A DNA stretch of 64,000 nt, taken from an archaeon. GTDB taxonomy: Archaea > Asgardarchaeota > Thorarchaeia > Thorarchaeales > Thorarchaeaceae. Shown piece after piece: positions 10,301 to 20,023 of the stretch. The stretch lies in contig JAJRZD010000059.1 in NCBI GenBank assembly GCA_024275415.1, positions 1 to 64,000 on the forward strand. The letters run 5' to 3'. The notes below the pieces were generated by a model. The model saw nothing but the letters and a program-made list of their open reading frames with translations. It was not told the origin of the DNA and made no database searches. The first letter of the stretch is position 1; each line of letters starts with the position of its first letter. The position numbers were made by a program, and so were the translations under genes.

Positions 10301-12161
10301 GATAGTTGATTGTCAATGCAGATGTGTGCGTGACCGAAAAGGGTCTTTTGAAAAATCCTGTCGACCTCCAGTCAGTATTTGTCCCTACATCATTGCTGAA
10401 TGCTTGAACCATCCAAGACCCAGCAGAAGCATTGGCTCCATCAAAAGTCAGCCATGGAGTAGTCGCATATCCTGAACCATCAGTTGTTGCGTTCACACTA
10501 TACCATTTTTGGCCTGTAGGGGTGTAAACAGTGAAATTGACCACAGAATTGGCGTAAGCAGCGCCTAGATTGGCACGGATCTGTGTGGAATTCCCAGCCC
10601 TAAGGTCAATTGTCCTGCTCCATACAAGTGCATTCGGATCATAAAGCTCGATGTCACTAATCATGTTTGGTGACTTGCTCAATATCCGCCAGTAACCGTA
10701 ACGACCTGCCTCAGTGGCAACATCATACGTAGACACATTTAGGAACCCATCACCTGGGTTTCCTCCATTCCATCCGGTGGTCAGATTCGTTGATGGGGCC
10801 AAAGGACGAGCTACAAAGTAGACATCCCTGTTGGCCGGGATGGTCATGTTGAAGAAGTATCGATTCGCGTAGCCTTGAGGAATATCTGCATAGAAATATG
10901 TGGAATAAGACGCATCAGTGCCGTTTTGTATCGAAAACCGCTCACCGAATGCTGTAGGATTAATCTCCTTCACAGTTCCAAAATCCAACCGCCGAGCGAA
11001 CATATTGATGTTAACATCAAATTCGACTATGATGGTTCGATTCGGCACCGGATTGATAGGAGTTGGACTCCAAGTGAAATTCATTCTCACAGGATCAGTA
11101 ATCCACGGAGTAGTTGGAGTTTCAACGATGAATCCAGAACCATAGCCCGTGTTATCTGTAACAGGATTCCCGTTCATCTCGAGGTTGAGGCTAGTGGGTG
11201 TGGCACGAGTCTTCAGATACAACTCGATGTTATCAAATTTCGCAGCTGGAAGAATGTTAGGCGCATAGCCATAGGTTCCTTTGCACCAGAGACCCACTTC
11301 AAGTGTGACACTTTGATCAGTAGGCAGGTTGAATGTGGATGTGGGAATAGAAACCAAACCTGAGTCGTACCATGTTTCCTCAGCGCCAATTTCTGTAAAC
11401 GACTTCTCCCAAGTCCAAGTGCTTTCGACTGTTAGATAGATCGAGAATGCTCCGGTCATCCCATAGTGTGTGTCATCTCTCGTATCGGCCCAATAGTCAG
11501 TTCTAAACCCGGCCCAAACAACTTGTCCGCGGGGAGCTGTCATTGTCTGTTGCGCCCAAGCTCGATCACCTCCAGAGTAGTAAAATGGTGAGCTTGCACT
11601 ATTAGAGTCAATGAAGAAATCAAAGCTACCATCTCCCGGGCCATGTCCGCTGGAGTTGTAGAGAGAAGTTTCTGATGAATACGACCCTCCATCTGTCGTT
11701 CCTCGGGTCCAACCAGTATCAGACCCTGTCAGGTCGGGGTTCTGTACCCAAGTCCGGTTCTCGGTAATCTCGGTCAAATCAGCACGGACTTGGTAGGCTT
11801 CCCAGTTGTTGCCAGTGGGGATATCAACTGTGACATTTGTTGTCACATTTGTCGGAAGGTAGGTCATCTGCATTGTGTTTTGGAGGGTCGTTGAGTTGCC
11901 GAATTCAGATGCGATGAGTTCCGTCGAGTCACCTTGCCACTCGACCCATCCCTGTTCAGTCAAGACAAACTTGTGAAGTGTTTCACCGGGAGCCACCTCA
12001 ATTGTTTCTCCATTGCCAATATCGACTAAAGATGAACCACCAGCACTATCATCTGAAACTCCCACTGTTCCAAGGTCAGGACCAAGAGCAGGACCCGCGA
12101 AGGTAGATAGTAGCATCAATAATCCTACGAGGATAACTGGAATCAGGCTTGTCTTCTTCAT
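4398..12161 (-). CDS. giant membrane-anchored surface protein with tandem Ig-like repeats (paralogue 1)
   Basis: A 2,587-residue single-pass surface protein. It has an N-terminal signal peptide (MKKTSLIPVILVGLLMLL, then a small-residue cleavage zone), a roughly 400-residue N-terminal region with aromatic and beta-rich character, and then a long series of about 90-130-residue beta-sandwich-like repeats. These recur as YxDxxxxxxIxGAxV...W...L.xGxYxIxIxTS and contain many N-x-S/T sequons. A hydrophobic helix (LLIIGAVLMYYY, about residue 2390) is followed by a cytoplasmic tail of about 188 residues rich in Glu/Arg helices. The start overlaps the stop of the upstream paralogue as ATGA, so the two are co-translated. 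The architecture suggests an adhesin or cell-envelope scaffold linked to the cytoplasm; the repeats resemble bacterial/archaeal Ig-like or macroglobulin-type folds. No enzymatic motif was seen. Function is not known. Confidence 0.8.
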   Translation of the reverse strand: MKKTSLIPVILVGLLMLLSTFAGPALGPDLGTVGVSDDSAGGSSLVDIGNGETIEVAPGETLHKFVLTEQGWVEWQGDSTELIASEFGNSTTLQNTMQMTYLPTNVTTNVTVDIPTGNNWEAYQVRADLTEITENRTWVQNPDLTGSDTGWTRGTTDGGSYSSETSLYNSSGHGPGDGSFDFFIDSNSASSPFYYSGGDRAWAQQTMTAPRGQVVWAGFRTDYWADTRDDTHYGMTGAFSIYLTVESTWTWEKSFTEIGAEETWYDSGLVSIPTSTFNLPTDQSVTLEVGLWCKGTYGYAPNILPAAKFDNIELYLKTRATPTSLNLEMNGNPVTDNTGYGSGFIVETPTTPWITDPVRMNFTWSPTPINPVPNRTIIVEFDVNINMFARRLDFGTVKEINPTAFGERFSIQNGTDASYSTYFYADIPQGYANRYFFNMTIPANRDVYFVARPLAPSTNLTTGWNGGNPGDGFLNVSTYDVATEAGRYGYWRILSKSPNMISDIELYDPNALVWSRTIDLRAGNSTQIRANLGAAYANSVVNFTVYTPTGQKWYSVNATTDGSGYATTPWLTFDGANASAGSWMVQAFSNDVGTNTDWRSTGFFKRPFSVTHTSALTINYPDDAVGTWKTNVTYGDLLLIIITANDTDSQVVVPGGTLSMNWVLGSDTFDDSGNGQYTKVLDTSLLPGKGQYTIDLTWTANNFDTANAVLTVNVNYNAELTSPDYPGIQGPIGNDQTFIVEFKNVNGTGILGASIQTNWTNSYTVTEIGSGQYQIVLTTSGIVFGSYPVLISASASFVEPRSMLMFVEIREVYNTVSYSANQLSIPVGESASFTITWYDTDNDQPITGMASAITSNWTSFHTTGEQNYTVVETSPGVYNVTIFTEIDDPLTTPSNLYNVVFNVTRKDYQNHTFSIGVEIRRHNTQFVLDSPIEQTPIGQDIVVLVFYQDTDLLQGITNGSGFVDFDITSPDVTSLAFISSVSALGDGHYNITISSSQWSSIGWKNLTITASWTGGQTYYSQVLDTRVRLLGTETDLYLEIAPTATNYLDNFTFTLVYYDVVNATRISNSTNNVLISVIPITTGHSVTQADFVIAEIDTSGTYSFELNASLFGAARTFKFQIDFLWRKAINPLYENQTITVTLVVLGIPTYVDYTPIGSTPYGELADFSFSYVNSLTSEKISNSSNLYISIVGGGVPFTLLYDSVTMVFTMRIDTSALGVGTSSLTLNITWIGEPFYEEAFQDFSVTVTYRSTQLTHLSFAAPQWGQNVTIEFVYTDLVSGTSSGMTGILSFNLSLAAYTITSLGGGHYLAEINTTYFASAGLFYINATIIYDGSNFASDAIEIFELTIIERITQLGYETPDPTPYLNNVSFIVTYLDDSTSTPISGGSVVVYCSNSSSSLLINTNYWVSDLGTGEYLIEIDSTALGSVGVFVLQVNISRSGSPFYALASANVNSRVTQRTTQILITQTPGEVPFLELVVFKFRYTDFLTGISISITKAEITLTHGAGMTVIVSTDYTLTESGGIYTISFNSTILNPSALVTGHPIQMTIDASAGVPYYAPRSISTSVTTTERPTQILFPLVADTPYYENITINFEYIDFLTDSGIQGAIVTVSFLNMTSPTHYITDLGSGLYEIIVPTAQFGNTGTIYFNVSVSISGSPFYSARSASQIPAKIILIPTILIAEVPSVASQPVGQPILVNLTFTTTQDGSPISGAAITTDWVTLYSTDAIIQDLGSGAYRITINTTGLLAQEYVFTIQAELAFYVIANITVSVTPGDASAEIILASTTVYADWGDQLTIKIDVKDPLYGTYIPGMNATLYWNGSIYVFSDLLNWTYVTVVDTTDNDFGVSQPQITITKEFYQPKQTTMTFIISKAIGYVIPEQTFINIITNTTRQIWVYLNDTNRNQPITDAVITAEWNNTIYSMVTNGTPGYYVSNIDTVGFAIGQYELQVSAFHNNYDFLDLVVVVIVDPIPISLNLPNLATSIFSYYGEDLDLLLTLTDNLGGGLIRGANVTYALANITGSLTELPNGSYVATIDTSSLPAQSIYLKITFSKEYYETKIVRFLVNIQPIPTTVEVDLSSKAGYFGDTVVYVFSLNDSLHDVPLSGADVRASWDGGSGEVTDYGNGTYSVAVNLNVTTPKRYDVEVRFILQNYDTAYLKVRLDLNAFPVVVQGPRYISIPVNDSLVFYYNLNNTIVSEFVSDASGIANWVGLEQVVLDIAENGSYILEIPGDLDIGEYTIDLSFIKPLYQISPYQIIVTVRQVDTDLVLISHDSSLIQTLPGQTIELTISYLDIDHGRTIPDATITYTVTADNPDAVIYYPSFIRTIDEYGGTYVLYFVVEQGGIYDLTIQFSRGDYAAAAIDLQIDSNPTPEQVLVQNATYGIGSLLIIGAVLMYYYVRVWSIPVQIRALNRMIKELKKGKVPRPARAPTRQMTLLSIIQDELKPIGLVKEPDDVVGETIQAHVPEVNELLDRLAEITGLGAVEIEAFRADLAKMKASERPGFIREVIAQEEARRADTLAREREPEKPVETAALESRPEEVEEIRQKLLAKGLAPAEIEVILEEAKTLSKADLEALLNSLGIKME

Positions 12162-15100
12162 TCTTTCATTCCTCCGAGTTGGTCGAGAAGTGCTTGTATC
12201 TCGGCCTTTGACAGGTGTCGAGCTTGTTCCATCATCAATTCAGCTTCGCTTTCCTCGATTCCCATCTTCAGTAGTTGCGCTTTCAGGTCTGCAAGCTCTT
12301 CTTCGCTCAGTCGGGCTTCTGCCTCTTCGGCTGCCCTAGCTGGAGCCTCGGCAGCATCCGCAATCTCCTTGGCACGTCGGGCTCGTTCCTGCCTAATGAC
12401 CTCATTGAGGAAACCACCACGTTCGCTTGGCTTCATCTTATCCAAGTCGCGTCGAAGCACAGCTGTGTCAGCCTCGGTCAACCCAACAAGTGTCGCAAGC
12501 TCTTCTAGTAGCCTCTCAGTATCAAGAGTTTCTACTTCCACGGAATACTCTGAGATGTCTTCGGGTGGTTTTACGATACCTATCGGTTCCAGTTCCTCAT
12601 TGATCCATTCCAGCATCATCTTTCTCCGTGAACGCACAGGCTTGGGAGATGGTATGCGACCCTTGGAGAGGGTCGAAATCATTGAACGGATCCACCTCAA
12701 CATCTTTGGAATTGAGAGTACCCTGAACCAGAGAGCGGCAAAGGCGAATAGTGCAAGAATGCCGATGGATCCCCATCTGAAAGCATTCTGAGCTGCAATC
12801 TGCTCTTCGGTAGCCACGGCATGTATGATGACCTTTGCAACTGAGTCCTCATGGTTGCTCGAAGACAGGGTAACGACGATTTCATAACGTCCAATATCAT
12901 TCAACCTGAAATAGAAGAAGTATGTGCCATTCGTGCCCTGATGCTCTTCATCTACTAACCTCTCAGCGTTCGTTCCTTCTGTACTATTGGTCGCATCATA
13001 GATTGGGATGTTATGGTCAAGATCCCAATAAGTCAAGTTTAGAATCACGAGTCCACCTGCAAATGCTGAAGGAGAGGGACTTTCGAAGAAAACAGTCGTA
13101 CGAATCGGTCGTATGGTAAGAGTCACTTCCATGACACGACGTTCATAATTCTCCTTGGAAAGAACAATTCTCAAAGAGTAATTGCCGATGGGTAAGGTCG
13201 TTTCTCCAGTAATATCAGGGCCAAAGAAGTACGTGCCGTTCCCTGCGTCTGATAGGGCTATAGTTCCAAACTCCCAGAATACGGTATTTATCGCATCTGT
13301 GACCCACTGATCATTGAGAGAGTCATAATAGCTGAATGACTGCGAGTAGTCATCACCCCACGGAATGACTGGATGTTCATTTCCTATGATCTCTGTAGGA
13401 ATTGGATTTACCAACAGCCGCACAATCACATTGGAGAACTTGTATCCATCTTTCTCGAAGCTTACTGTGATCTGATATGGTACTGAGCTCGAAACAAGTA
13501 GAGATGTATCAATTGTCATCGAGTATGTTCCGTTGTCATAGTCAGTCAGATTACCACCAAACGCTGAGAAGAGGAAGGTAGCATCTGCACCAGGTACTCC
13601 TTCATCAAAGCCAACGTCCCAGAAGTTGAACCTAAATGTGGCGTTCTGTCCGTAATACACATCAATCTGAGTATCAGTCAGGATGATGATTTCTGTGGGG
13701 GCATCGTCAATCTCGATGGTGAACTGGATGGATGAAGGAGCGTATCCTTCACGGGAGCTGGTGATTGTCAGAATCCATGTTTTTATTTCCAGACCGAGTG
13801 TGGAGATATTTGCCGAATAGTAGCCGTTGCCAATCTCAGTCAGATTGCCGATGATGTCGCCAAGACTGTAGGTTAACGTGGCACCTGTGATGGGCTGAGA
13901 AAGGTCTGTGTTGTTGAGGTAGACTGTTACCGTGAAGTTGTTATTTGCTACAACCTCAATATATGTCACAACGTTTGCTGCCACCATCTCGGTTTCAATC
14001 ACATTGACTTCCAGTGTGACTTGCGTATTGATATCACGGTAGTTTGTAGAACTAGCTTGGATGAGTATTTTATGACTGCCAACGATGACATCATTGATTG
14101 TGAACTGACCGACATAGCGATTCTCGGTTGATGACCAAATCAAAGAACCTGAACCACCAATCCATGAGAAGGTCACCACTCCGTTCGGGATATCAGTCCC
14201 GTTTGATTGGATCTCGTAATCCACATAGACTGCGACTGTATCACCATTGACCGTGGAGAACGGGGTCAGGTCAGCTGCAATCTTCGATGCAATCTTCTCA
14301 ATCCGTAATTGACTATCGAACTGCCGCACTTCATGGTTTACTTTCTCGAACTGGATTGTTAGTGAATAGTCCCCAGCATCGTAAATCTTGGAATTGAAGG
14401 TAGTCTGGTAGATCCCGTTTGCGACGTATGTGAACACGTAGGTATCACTCAAGATAGTTACATTTGTGACACCCCCTGCAATTGGGTTACCATTGAGTGC
14501 GTTGGTGATGTTCAACTGAATCGTGATTAAATCACCCCACAAAGGAGTTTCAGGTACTATGCTTACCTCAATGTTTACAGGGATAGCAGCCAGAAGAATC
14601 TCCACATCAATTGATTTGTTCACATGGATAAACTTCGATGCGTTTATCATGAACGGGTATTTCTGAGCATCGAGGCCTGACGTGTTTATGAGCAACTGAT
14701 AGATACCATTACCAAGGGGAGTGATTGTCATTATGGTGCTATAGGTCGTATTCCAGTCAGAAGTCACATTCGCACCATCGATTCCGATTCCAGTGTCGGC
14801 CTCTGTGAATGTCACATTCACCTCGACTATCTCGCCGAGGTAGTTGGTCGAGCCGCCACTTGTCTGAAGCGTGAGGACAGTTGCGACCGGGGTGAGAATG
14901 ACCGAATATGAGATGGCGGTCTTGTTTTGGTAGTATGGCGAACCAAACCATGTGATGTTCGCCCTGAAGAAGTAACGACCCATCTTCACAAATCCGGACG
15001 AGTTTACACGGATCGTGTAAGTCCCATCATTGTTATCGAACCACCAAAATTGGATGCTCGTTTCGTTCAAACATTCTACAGTGATCGATGCACCAACAAT

Positions 15101-18100
15101 ATCGGAACCTGATAGATAGTCGGAATACGTGATGATTGCGGTCATGTTATAGCCATATGATGCAGGAGGAGTGGAAAGAATCCCGCTCTGTGTTAGACGA
15201 CTTGTAATCGATGCCTGCGTCGAAGTAGTAGCATTCGCGTAGTAGGGAGACACATCACCCCAGATGAAGTCCAGCTGAATCAGAAGCGAATCCACAAGAA
15301 CCGATGTAATCAGCTGTGAATCAATCGATATCGAATAGGTCGTACCATCGTAAGATAGAGAGTAGGAGGTATCGGGCAGAGTTGTCCCTGACCCATAGCT
15401 CACGGTCAAGTGACTTTTAGTCAATGCTATGCTGGAACCAGATAGCCCATCAGTTGCCGTGAACTCGAAGGTGACATTCTCCAAGAAAGGTGTGTTAAGG
15501 GGAGACTTGGTCACAACCAGCCTTGCTTCTCGTCGTGATACCTCAATTGCAATATCACGAACGCGTTCAACATAATATGGTGCCCCGGTCCAATTCACAG
15601 TGATTGTGACTAGATATGAACCAAATGTTCCCAGAGCTTGGGTCGAAATCCGGATAACATATTCTCCTGTACCTAGGTCATCAACCCAGTAGTTAGTGTT
15701 CAGTTCGAGGGGTGTCGAGGCATTCGAGCATTCAGCAAAGACGTTGGCAGATACAATGCCAGTCCCGTTGCTGTCATCAATGTAGTTGACAGAGATATTT
15801 GCCAGTGTCAGGTACGGAGCCAAATCGGGCAGCTCGCTTGTGAGCTGGGTTCGCCGCTGAACGACAGAAAGGTAGAACGAATCTGTTGCGTCATTGCAGT
15901 ACCGGATTCCTCCGTACGCTATTGAAACATTGATATGATAATAGCCTAGGACTGCAAAAGCAAAAGTGCTCAGCTCTAGCGAGTATGTGCCATCGCCATT
16001 GTCAGTAACCCAGTAGAACCCACTTAGTGACGCGTCTAACGTAAGTGTACCACCATTCATCCCAGTTGTTGTATAATCGTCGAGGTCGCGATAGGAGAAA
16101 AGAATCGTGACATTGTTCCCATACTGCACAGGAGCATAGGCTCCGTGTGTTAACTCAGTATATCGATATCGCGTTGTGATTGAGATAGATATCCCTGTGC
16201 GGTTCTGATAATAGGGTACTCCACTCCACTCGATAGATACCGTGAACGAATTCTCTCCGGGAACCCAAACAGAGGTGTCTACCTCTATGAAGAATATCCC
16301 AGTTAAATCACCATCATAGTAAATCGTGAAGCCGTAGCCAGGGACTGTGATTGTGAGGTTGGGCGCATTCAGTATGACATTACCGGTCAACACATCTTTG
16401 TACGTCAGTGACAAGTTAACCAGTTCATCATAGGGAGTGAGAGGCAATGGATTCCATTCTACCGTGGTAAGCCGATAGGTGGAATATACAGTCAGCTGGA
16501 GGGATTGGTTAGCATAATACGGAAGGACACCTTTTGTCCAGTTCATCCACACACGGAGGTCACAGCCAATGAGTCCACTCAGATAGGACGTATTGAATTC
16601 AATCCGGTATTCTCCAGGGCTGTTGATGTAGTCGACCTCGGTGATGACCATATTCTGCTGAGTCAAAGCCTGCCCAGCAGTCAGTACCTCAACATAGATT
16701 CTTACGTTCCCCAGATATGCACCAGTGCCATTAACAATCCCTGTGTCGTTTCCAAGATCATAATAGATGATTGTGAAAGTCACATTCTCACCGTAAGGAG
16801 TCATAACAGGACTCTCGCCGATGAAAATGTCAGTTGGAGCCTCGATGATTCTCGCGGTCACATCAAGCGTTTCATTGGTGTACTTGACGGTGGGCCCCGT
16901 CCAATTAGCATAGATATGTAACACTTGAGACCCTATGCTTCCCCATTGTGATGCATCAATATAGATGATGTATTCCCCAGCCTCGGTGCCATTCTGAACA
17001 GTAAAGACAAGCCCAGGCAGAGTGTCACTCACAACATCGATCCGCACGTTATATCCGACAATACTCCCATTCTCAATACCTGTGTCCGCGTCTGTATCGA
17101 AGTAACGTACAGAGATCGAGATATCACCTGTATACGGCGTGGGATCTACGGGGTTAACAAGATAGAACGATGTCAGATGAGTTCGCAGTTCAACTGTCAC
17201 TGTGAAGGTATGATTTTGCACGCCATATTGCTCGACATTGAAAACCACAGTATATACTCCAAGAGTATCAAGGTCAGAGGAGTAGATGTCTACTGTATAG
17301 ACGCCGGGTGTAGCAGATTCTGTCACAGTGTAGTTCATATCACCAGATTTGTGGATAGCAGACCAGTTGCTCGATATCGCGCTTTCAGCACCTGTGATAG
17401 GGGTGTTATGGTCTGTATCAGTATACGTAATGGTGAATGAGGTAGTGTAGCCTACAGGTAATGAGAGTACGCTCGTTGAAGGGATTGCAGAGGTGAAGAG
17501 CTCACGGACTTGCACCGATAGCAAGATGGTGCGTGATTCAAAGAAATCTTTCTCGGCGGTTATTGCTACCACATAGGTTCCAAGGGGAACGGTATTCGTT
17601 TGAAGGCTGATTAGGTATTTCCCTGGCGTCACGCCATCAGGTGTGACTGTATAGGTGTCCAACGTCCAGTTGATACTAATTGTAGCAAGGTCAATCCCCG
17701 TGAGTGTTTGATCCTTGAACTCCACTGTGAGTTCAGCATCGTACCCCTGTGGCACGTCGACGCCGGGTGCCTCAGCAGAAAAGAGGTCAGTGGTGTATAT
17801 AGCATTGATCGTAAAGGTCGCCACTATTGGGTCATAATAGCTCTTTGACCAAGAGAGGCTGACATCATATTGTCCATTTGATGGGAGAGTTGTCGTATCT
17901 AGTGTGACGCTATACTCACCCGTTCCCAAGTCACTCATCGTCCCTGAGCCTCCTGCCCAGTTATAATTCAGAGTGCCTCCACTTAGTAAGTCACCATTGT
18001 CTGAATCATTCACTCGAACCTGAAGAAGCACAAGATCCCCATAAGTCACGTTCGTTGTCCAAGAAACAACTGCATCCACAGGGTATTTCACATTCATCGA

Positions 18101-19957
18101 AGTGGAATGCTCGATATCGAATGTCCTAGTGAAGAAGCCTACGTTATGAACCTCGGCCTGTGATATAGCATCAGTGCTGAATGCCTGTACCTCCCAAAGT
18201 CCCACAGAGGCATTTGCTGCGTCCAGATTGACGAAGGGAGTGATGGCATAACCACTACCATCAACGGTTCCTTGAAGTGTGACCCACACAGAAGTATTCG
18301 GAGAGTAGACTGTGAATGTAACGACATCATTGGTGTAGGTTGGTGAGAGCGTTGCTCGGAATCTGGTGTCCTCATTGGCTCGGAATGTATGAGTCCTAGT
18401 CCATTGCGCCAGTGTGCTATCCCACACCTCAACATTTGTAATCATATTAGGCGAAGAACCCTTCAGCAGCCAGAAACCATTCTGGTTTGTTTGGGTTATC
18501 TGAAACACAGAGATATTGACTAGACCGTCCCCCGGATTCCCATAACTCCATCCTGATGTGAGATTGACAGTACGAGCGTAGGGTTGAGCAACGAAGTCAA
18601 TATCCCTATTAGATGGTAATGACACATTGAAGTAATACTTTGAAGAATAGCCACCGGGAACGGCAGCATAATGGTTGGTTTCCCAACGCACATCGGTACC
18701 ATTCTGAACTACATAGTTGTCGCCCAGAGTAAATAGCTCGGTGTTATTGATGGTGAGAACATTATACCGTCGAGCCCAGACTGTTACGCTCACATCAAGG
18801 GCGATGTTTATGTCGAGATTAGGGTCAGGCGGGTTAGGTATGGGGGTCCAAGTGAAATTAGCGAATGCCGCACCTCCAGTGAATATATTTGAGGTATCGG
18901 TGGCCGTCCCAAGTCCAAAGATTGGAGTTGATCCGGAGAAAACATCATTGACAGAAACCCCATTCATCTGCAGGTTGATATTGGATGGCGTTGCCTTCGC
19001 AGTGATATATACAACAAGGTTGTCGACACGGGCCTGAGGTTCTGTGTCGGGCCTCCACCACTCAAAGGCAGTGGTACGCAGTCCAACCCATAAGGAAATA
19101 TTCGGTAATGTCAGCGTGCTGACATCAACTGTAACATATCCAGATGAAAACCACGTTGCCGAGGCAGCCATGGAGTCAAATTCCATACTCCAGAGATAGG
19201 TCCCACCATTATCGGGGTCACCAACTGACACGAAAATCTCACAGAACCCTGTCAGTGAACTCCAAGTGATGTCGGCCCAATAGTCAAGGGAGATGCCAAT
19301 CTGAGTCACATCGCCTCTATCAATCGTAAGGTTTTGGACGGCGTATGCCTTATCACCAATGTCATACCAATAACCATAGAGCCCTCCTCCTGCGTCATAG
19401 TAATAACCATCCAGTTGAAATTGCGCGGCGCCACCTGGATTTCCTCCGGTTGAAATCCACTGAGAAGTGAACGGAGGGTTGCTTATGTTGTAGATTGATG
19501 GTTCATCATGAGTATACCAATTCCAGTCAGTATCAGCGTCAAACCCTGAGTTTGCGACCCATGTTCGATTCTCGGTAATGCTTGTGACATTAGTGAAGAC
19601 CTTATAGCCCTCCCATCCTGTACCGAGTGGCACTTGCAGGCTTGCTCCTGATGTTGTTTGTGTGCCAGAATCATAGTAGAGTTGGACATTGGAGAACGAG
19701 TCGGTTCGGTTACCATACTCTGATGCTGATAGAGAATCGCTTGTCCCAGTCATCTGCGTCGGTACATCGGAAAGTCGATATTCATAGACAGTTTCATCAG
19801 ATCCAATCTCTATGAGATCCCCAGAGTCAGTTTCATAATAGTTGGATCCATCTTCATTTGGTATCATCGCTCCTTGCTGTAATGGGAAGAGAAGTATACC
19901 GGTCAGCAATGGGAGAATGACTCCAAAAAATAGGATAATCTTCTTTCTGTGACGCAT
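12158..19957 (-). CDS. giant membrane-anchored surface protein with tandem Ig-like repeats (paralogue 2)
   Basis: A 2,599-residue paralogue of the gene immediately downstream, with the same architecture: signal segment (KKIILFFGVILPLLTGILLF), N-terminal beta-rich region containing the shared motif ITENRTWV, long Ig-like repeat array with many N-glycosylation sequons, membrane helix (SIGILALFAFAALWFRVL, about residue 2400) and a tail of about 189 residues. The tails of the two proteins align residue by residue at SIP...KG..P.P, PIG.VK.P.D, KMK.SERGGF.NEVI.QE.ARRA and LSKAE...LL..LG. The stop codon overlaps the next ATG by 4 nt. It is the promoter-proximal gene of the pair, with a 175-bp intergenic region toward the divergent cupin gene. 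Tandem duplication with divergence of the repeat array but conservation of the tail implies a conserved cytoplasmic partner (inference). Confidence 0.8.
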   Translation of the reverse strand: MRHRKKIILFFGVILPLLTGILLFPLQQGAMIPNEDGSNYYETDSGDLIEIGSDETVYEYRLSDVPTQMTGTSDSLSASEYGNRTDSFSNVQLYYDSGTQTTSGASLQVPLGTGWEGYKVFTNVTSITENRTWVANSGFDADTDWNWYTHDEPSIYNISNPPFTSQWISTGGNPGGAAQFQLDGYYYDAGGGLYGYWYDIGDKAYAVQNLTIDRGDVTQIGISLDYWADITWSSLTGFCEIFVSVGDPDNGGTYLWSMEFDSMAASATWFSSGYVTVDVSTLTLPNISLWVGLRTTAFEWWRPDTEPQARVDNLVVYITAKATPSNINLQMNGVSVNDVFSGSTPIFGLGTATDTSNIFTGGAAFANFTWTPIPNPPDPNLDINIALDVSVTVWARRYNVLTINNTELFTLGDNYVVQNGTDVRWETNHYAAVPGGYSSKYYFNVSLPSNRDIDFVAQPYARTVNLTSGWSYGNPGDGLVNISVFQITQTNQNGFWLLKGSSPNMITNVEVWDSTLAQWTRTHTFRANEDTRFRATLSPTYTNDVVTFTVYSPNTSVWVTLQGTVDGSGYAITPFVNLDAANASVGLWEVQAFSTDAISQAEVHNVGFFTRTFDIEHSTSMNVKYPVDAVVSWTTNVTYGDLVLLQVRVNDSDNGDLLSGGTLNYNWAGGSGTMSDLGTGEYSVTLDTTTLPSNGQYDVSLSWSKSYYDPIVATFTINAIYTTDLFSAEAPGVDVPQGYDAELTVEFKDQTLTGIDLATISINWTLDTYTVTPDGVTPGKYLISLQTNTVPLGTYVVAITAEKDFFESRTILLSVQVRELFTSAIPSTSVLSLPVGYTTSFTITYTDTDHNTPITGAESAISSNWSAIHKSGDMNYTVTESATPGVYTVDIYSSDLDTLGVYTVVFNVEQYGVQNHTFTVTVELRTHLTSFYLVNPVDPTPYTGDISISVRYFDTDADTGIENGSIVGYNVRIDVVSDTLPGLVFTVQNGTEAGEYIIYIDASQWGSIGSQVLHIYANWTGPTVKYTNETLDVTARIIEAPTDIFIGESPVMTPYGENVTFTIIYYDLGNDTGIVNGTGAYLGNVRIYVEVLTAGQALTQQNMVITEVDYINSPGEYRIEFNTSYLSGLIGCDLRVWMNWTKGVLPYYANQSLQLTVYSTYRLTTVEWNPLPLTPYDELVNLSLTYKDVLTGNVILNAPNLTITVPGYGFTIYYDGDLTGIFFIEVDTSVWVPGENSFTVSIEWSGVPYYQNRTGISISITTRYRYTELTHGAYAPVQYGNNVTILFSYRDLDDYTTTGMNGGTLTLDASLSGFYWVTDNGDGTYSLELSTFAFAVLGYYHINVSIAYGGIRYCNDATDSFYLSVVQRRTQLTSELPDLAPYLTLANISVNYIDDSNGTGIVSANVFAECSNASTPLELNTNYWVDDLGTGEYVIRISTQALGTFGSYLVTITVNWTGAPYYVERVRDIAIEVSRREARLVVTKSPLNTPFLENVTFEFTATDGLSGSSIALTKSHLTVSYGSGTTLPDTSYSLSYDGTTYSISIDSQLITSVLVDSLLIQLDFIWGDVSPYYANATTSTQASITSRLTQSGILSTPPASYGYNMTAIITYSDYLSGSDIVGASITVECLNETSIQFWWFDNNDGTYTIRVNSSGFVKMGRYFFRANITWFGSPYYQNKTAISYSVILTPVATVLTLQTSGGSTNYLGEIVEVNVTFTEADTGIGIDGANVTSDWNTTYSTIMTITPLGNGIYQLLINTSGLDAQKYPFMINASKFIHVNKSIDVEILLAAIPVNIEVSIVPETPLWGDLITIQLNITNALNGNPIAGGVTNVTILSDTYVFTYVANGIYQTTFNSKIYDAGDYSLTIQFEKVNHEVRQFDSQLRIEKIASKIAADLTPFSTVNGDTVAVYVDYEIQSNGTDIPNGVVTFSWIGGSGSLIWSSTENRYVGQFTINDVIVGSHKILIQASSTNYRDINTQVTLEVNVIETEMVAANVVTYIEVVANNNFTVTVYLNNTDLSQPITGATLTYSLGDIIGNLTEIGNGYYSANISTLGLEIKTWILTITSSREGYAPSSIQFTIEIDDAPTEIIILTDTQIDVYYGQNATFRFNFWDVGFDEGVPGADATFLFSAFGGNLTDYDNGTYSMTIDTSLLVSSSVPYQITVSFEKDGYKFSNVIVRLLVNPIPTEIIGNEHPVIPWGDDYSQSFSYYDSLNDQWVTDAINTVFWEFGTIALSDAGNGTYFFGPDITGETTLPIGNYSLRIVLSKENYERRVMEVTLTIRPIRTTVFFESPSPSAFAGGLVILNLTYWDLDHNIPIYDATNSTEGTNAERLVDEEHQGTNGTYFFYFRLNDIGRYEIVVTLSSSNHEDSVAKVIIHAVATEEQIAAQNAFRWGSIGILALFAFAALWFRVLSIPKMLRWIRSMISTLSKGRIPSPKPVRSRRKMMLEWINEELEPIGIVKPPEDISEYSVEVETLDTERLLEELATLVGLTEADTAVLRRDLDKMKPSERGGFLNEVIRQERARRAKEIADAAEAPARAAEEAEARLSEEELADLKAQLLKMGIEESEAELMMEQARHLSKAEIQALLDQLGGMKE

Positions 19958-20023
19958 TTTATTGGGACCTCCATCTAGTCTATCATCAGCTATGTTCTCT
20001 GCAAAAGCAGAGGAAGTCTTACC

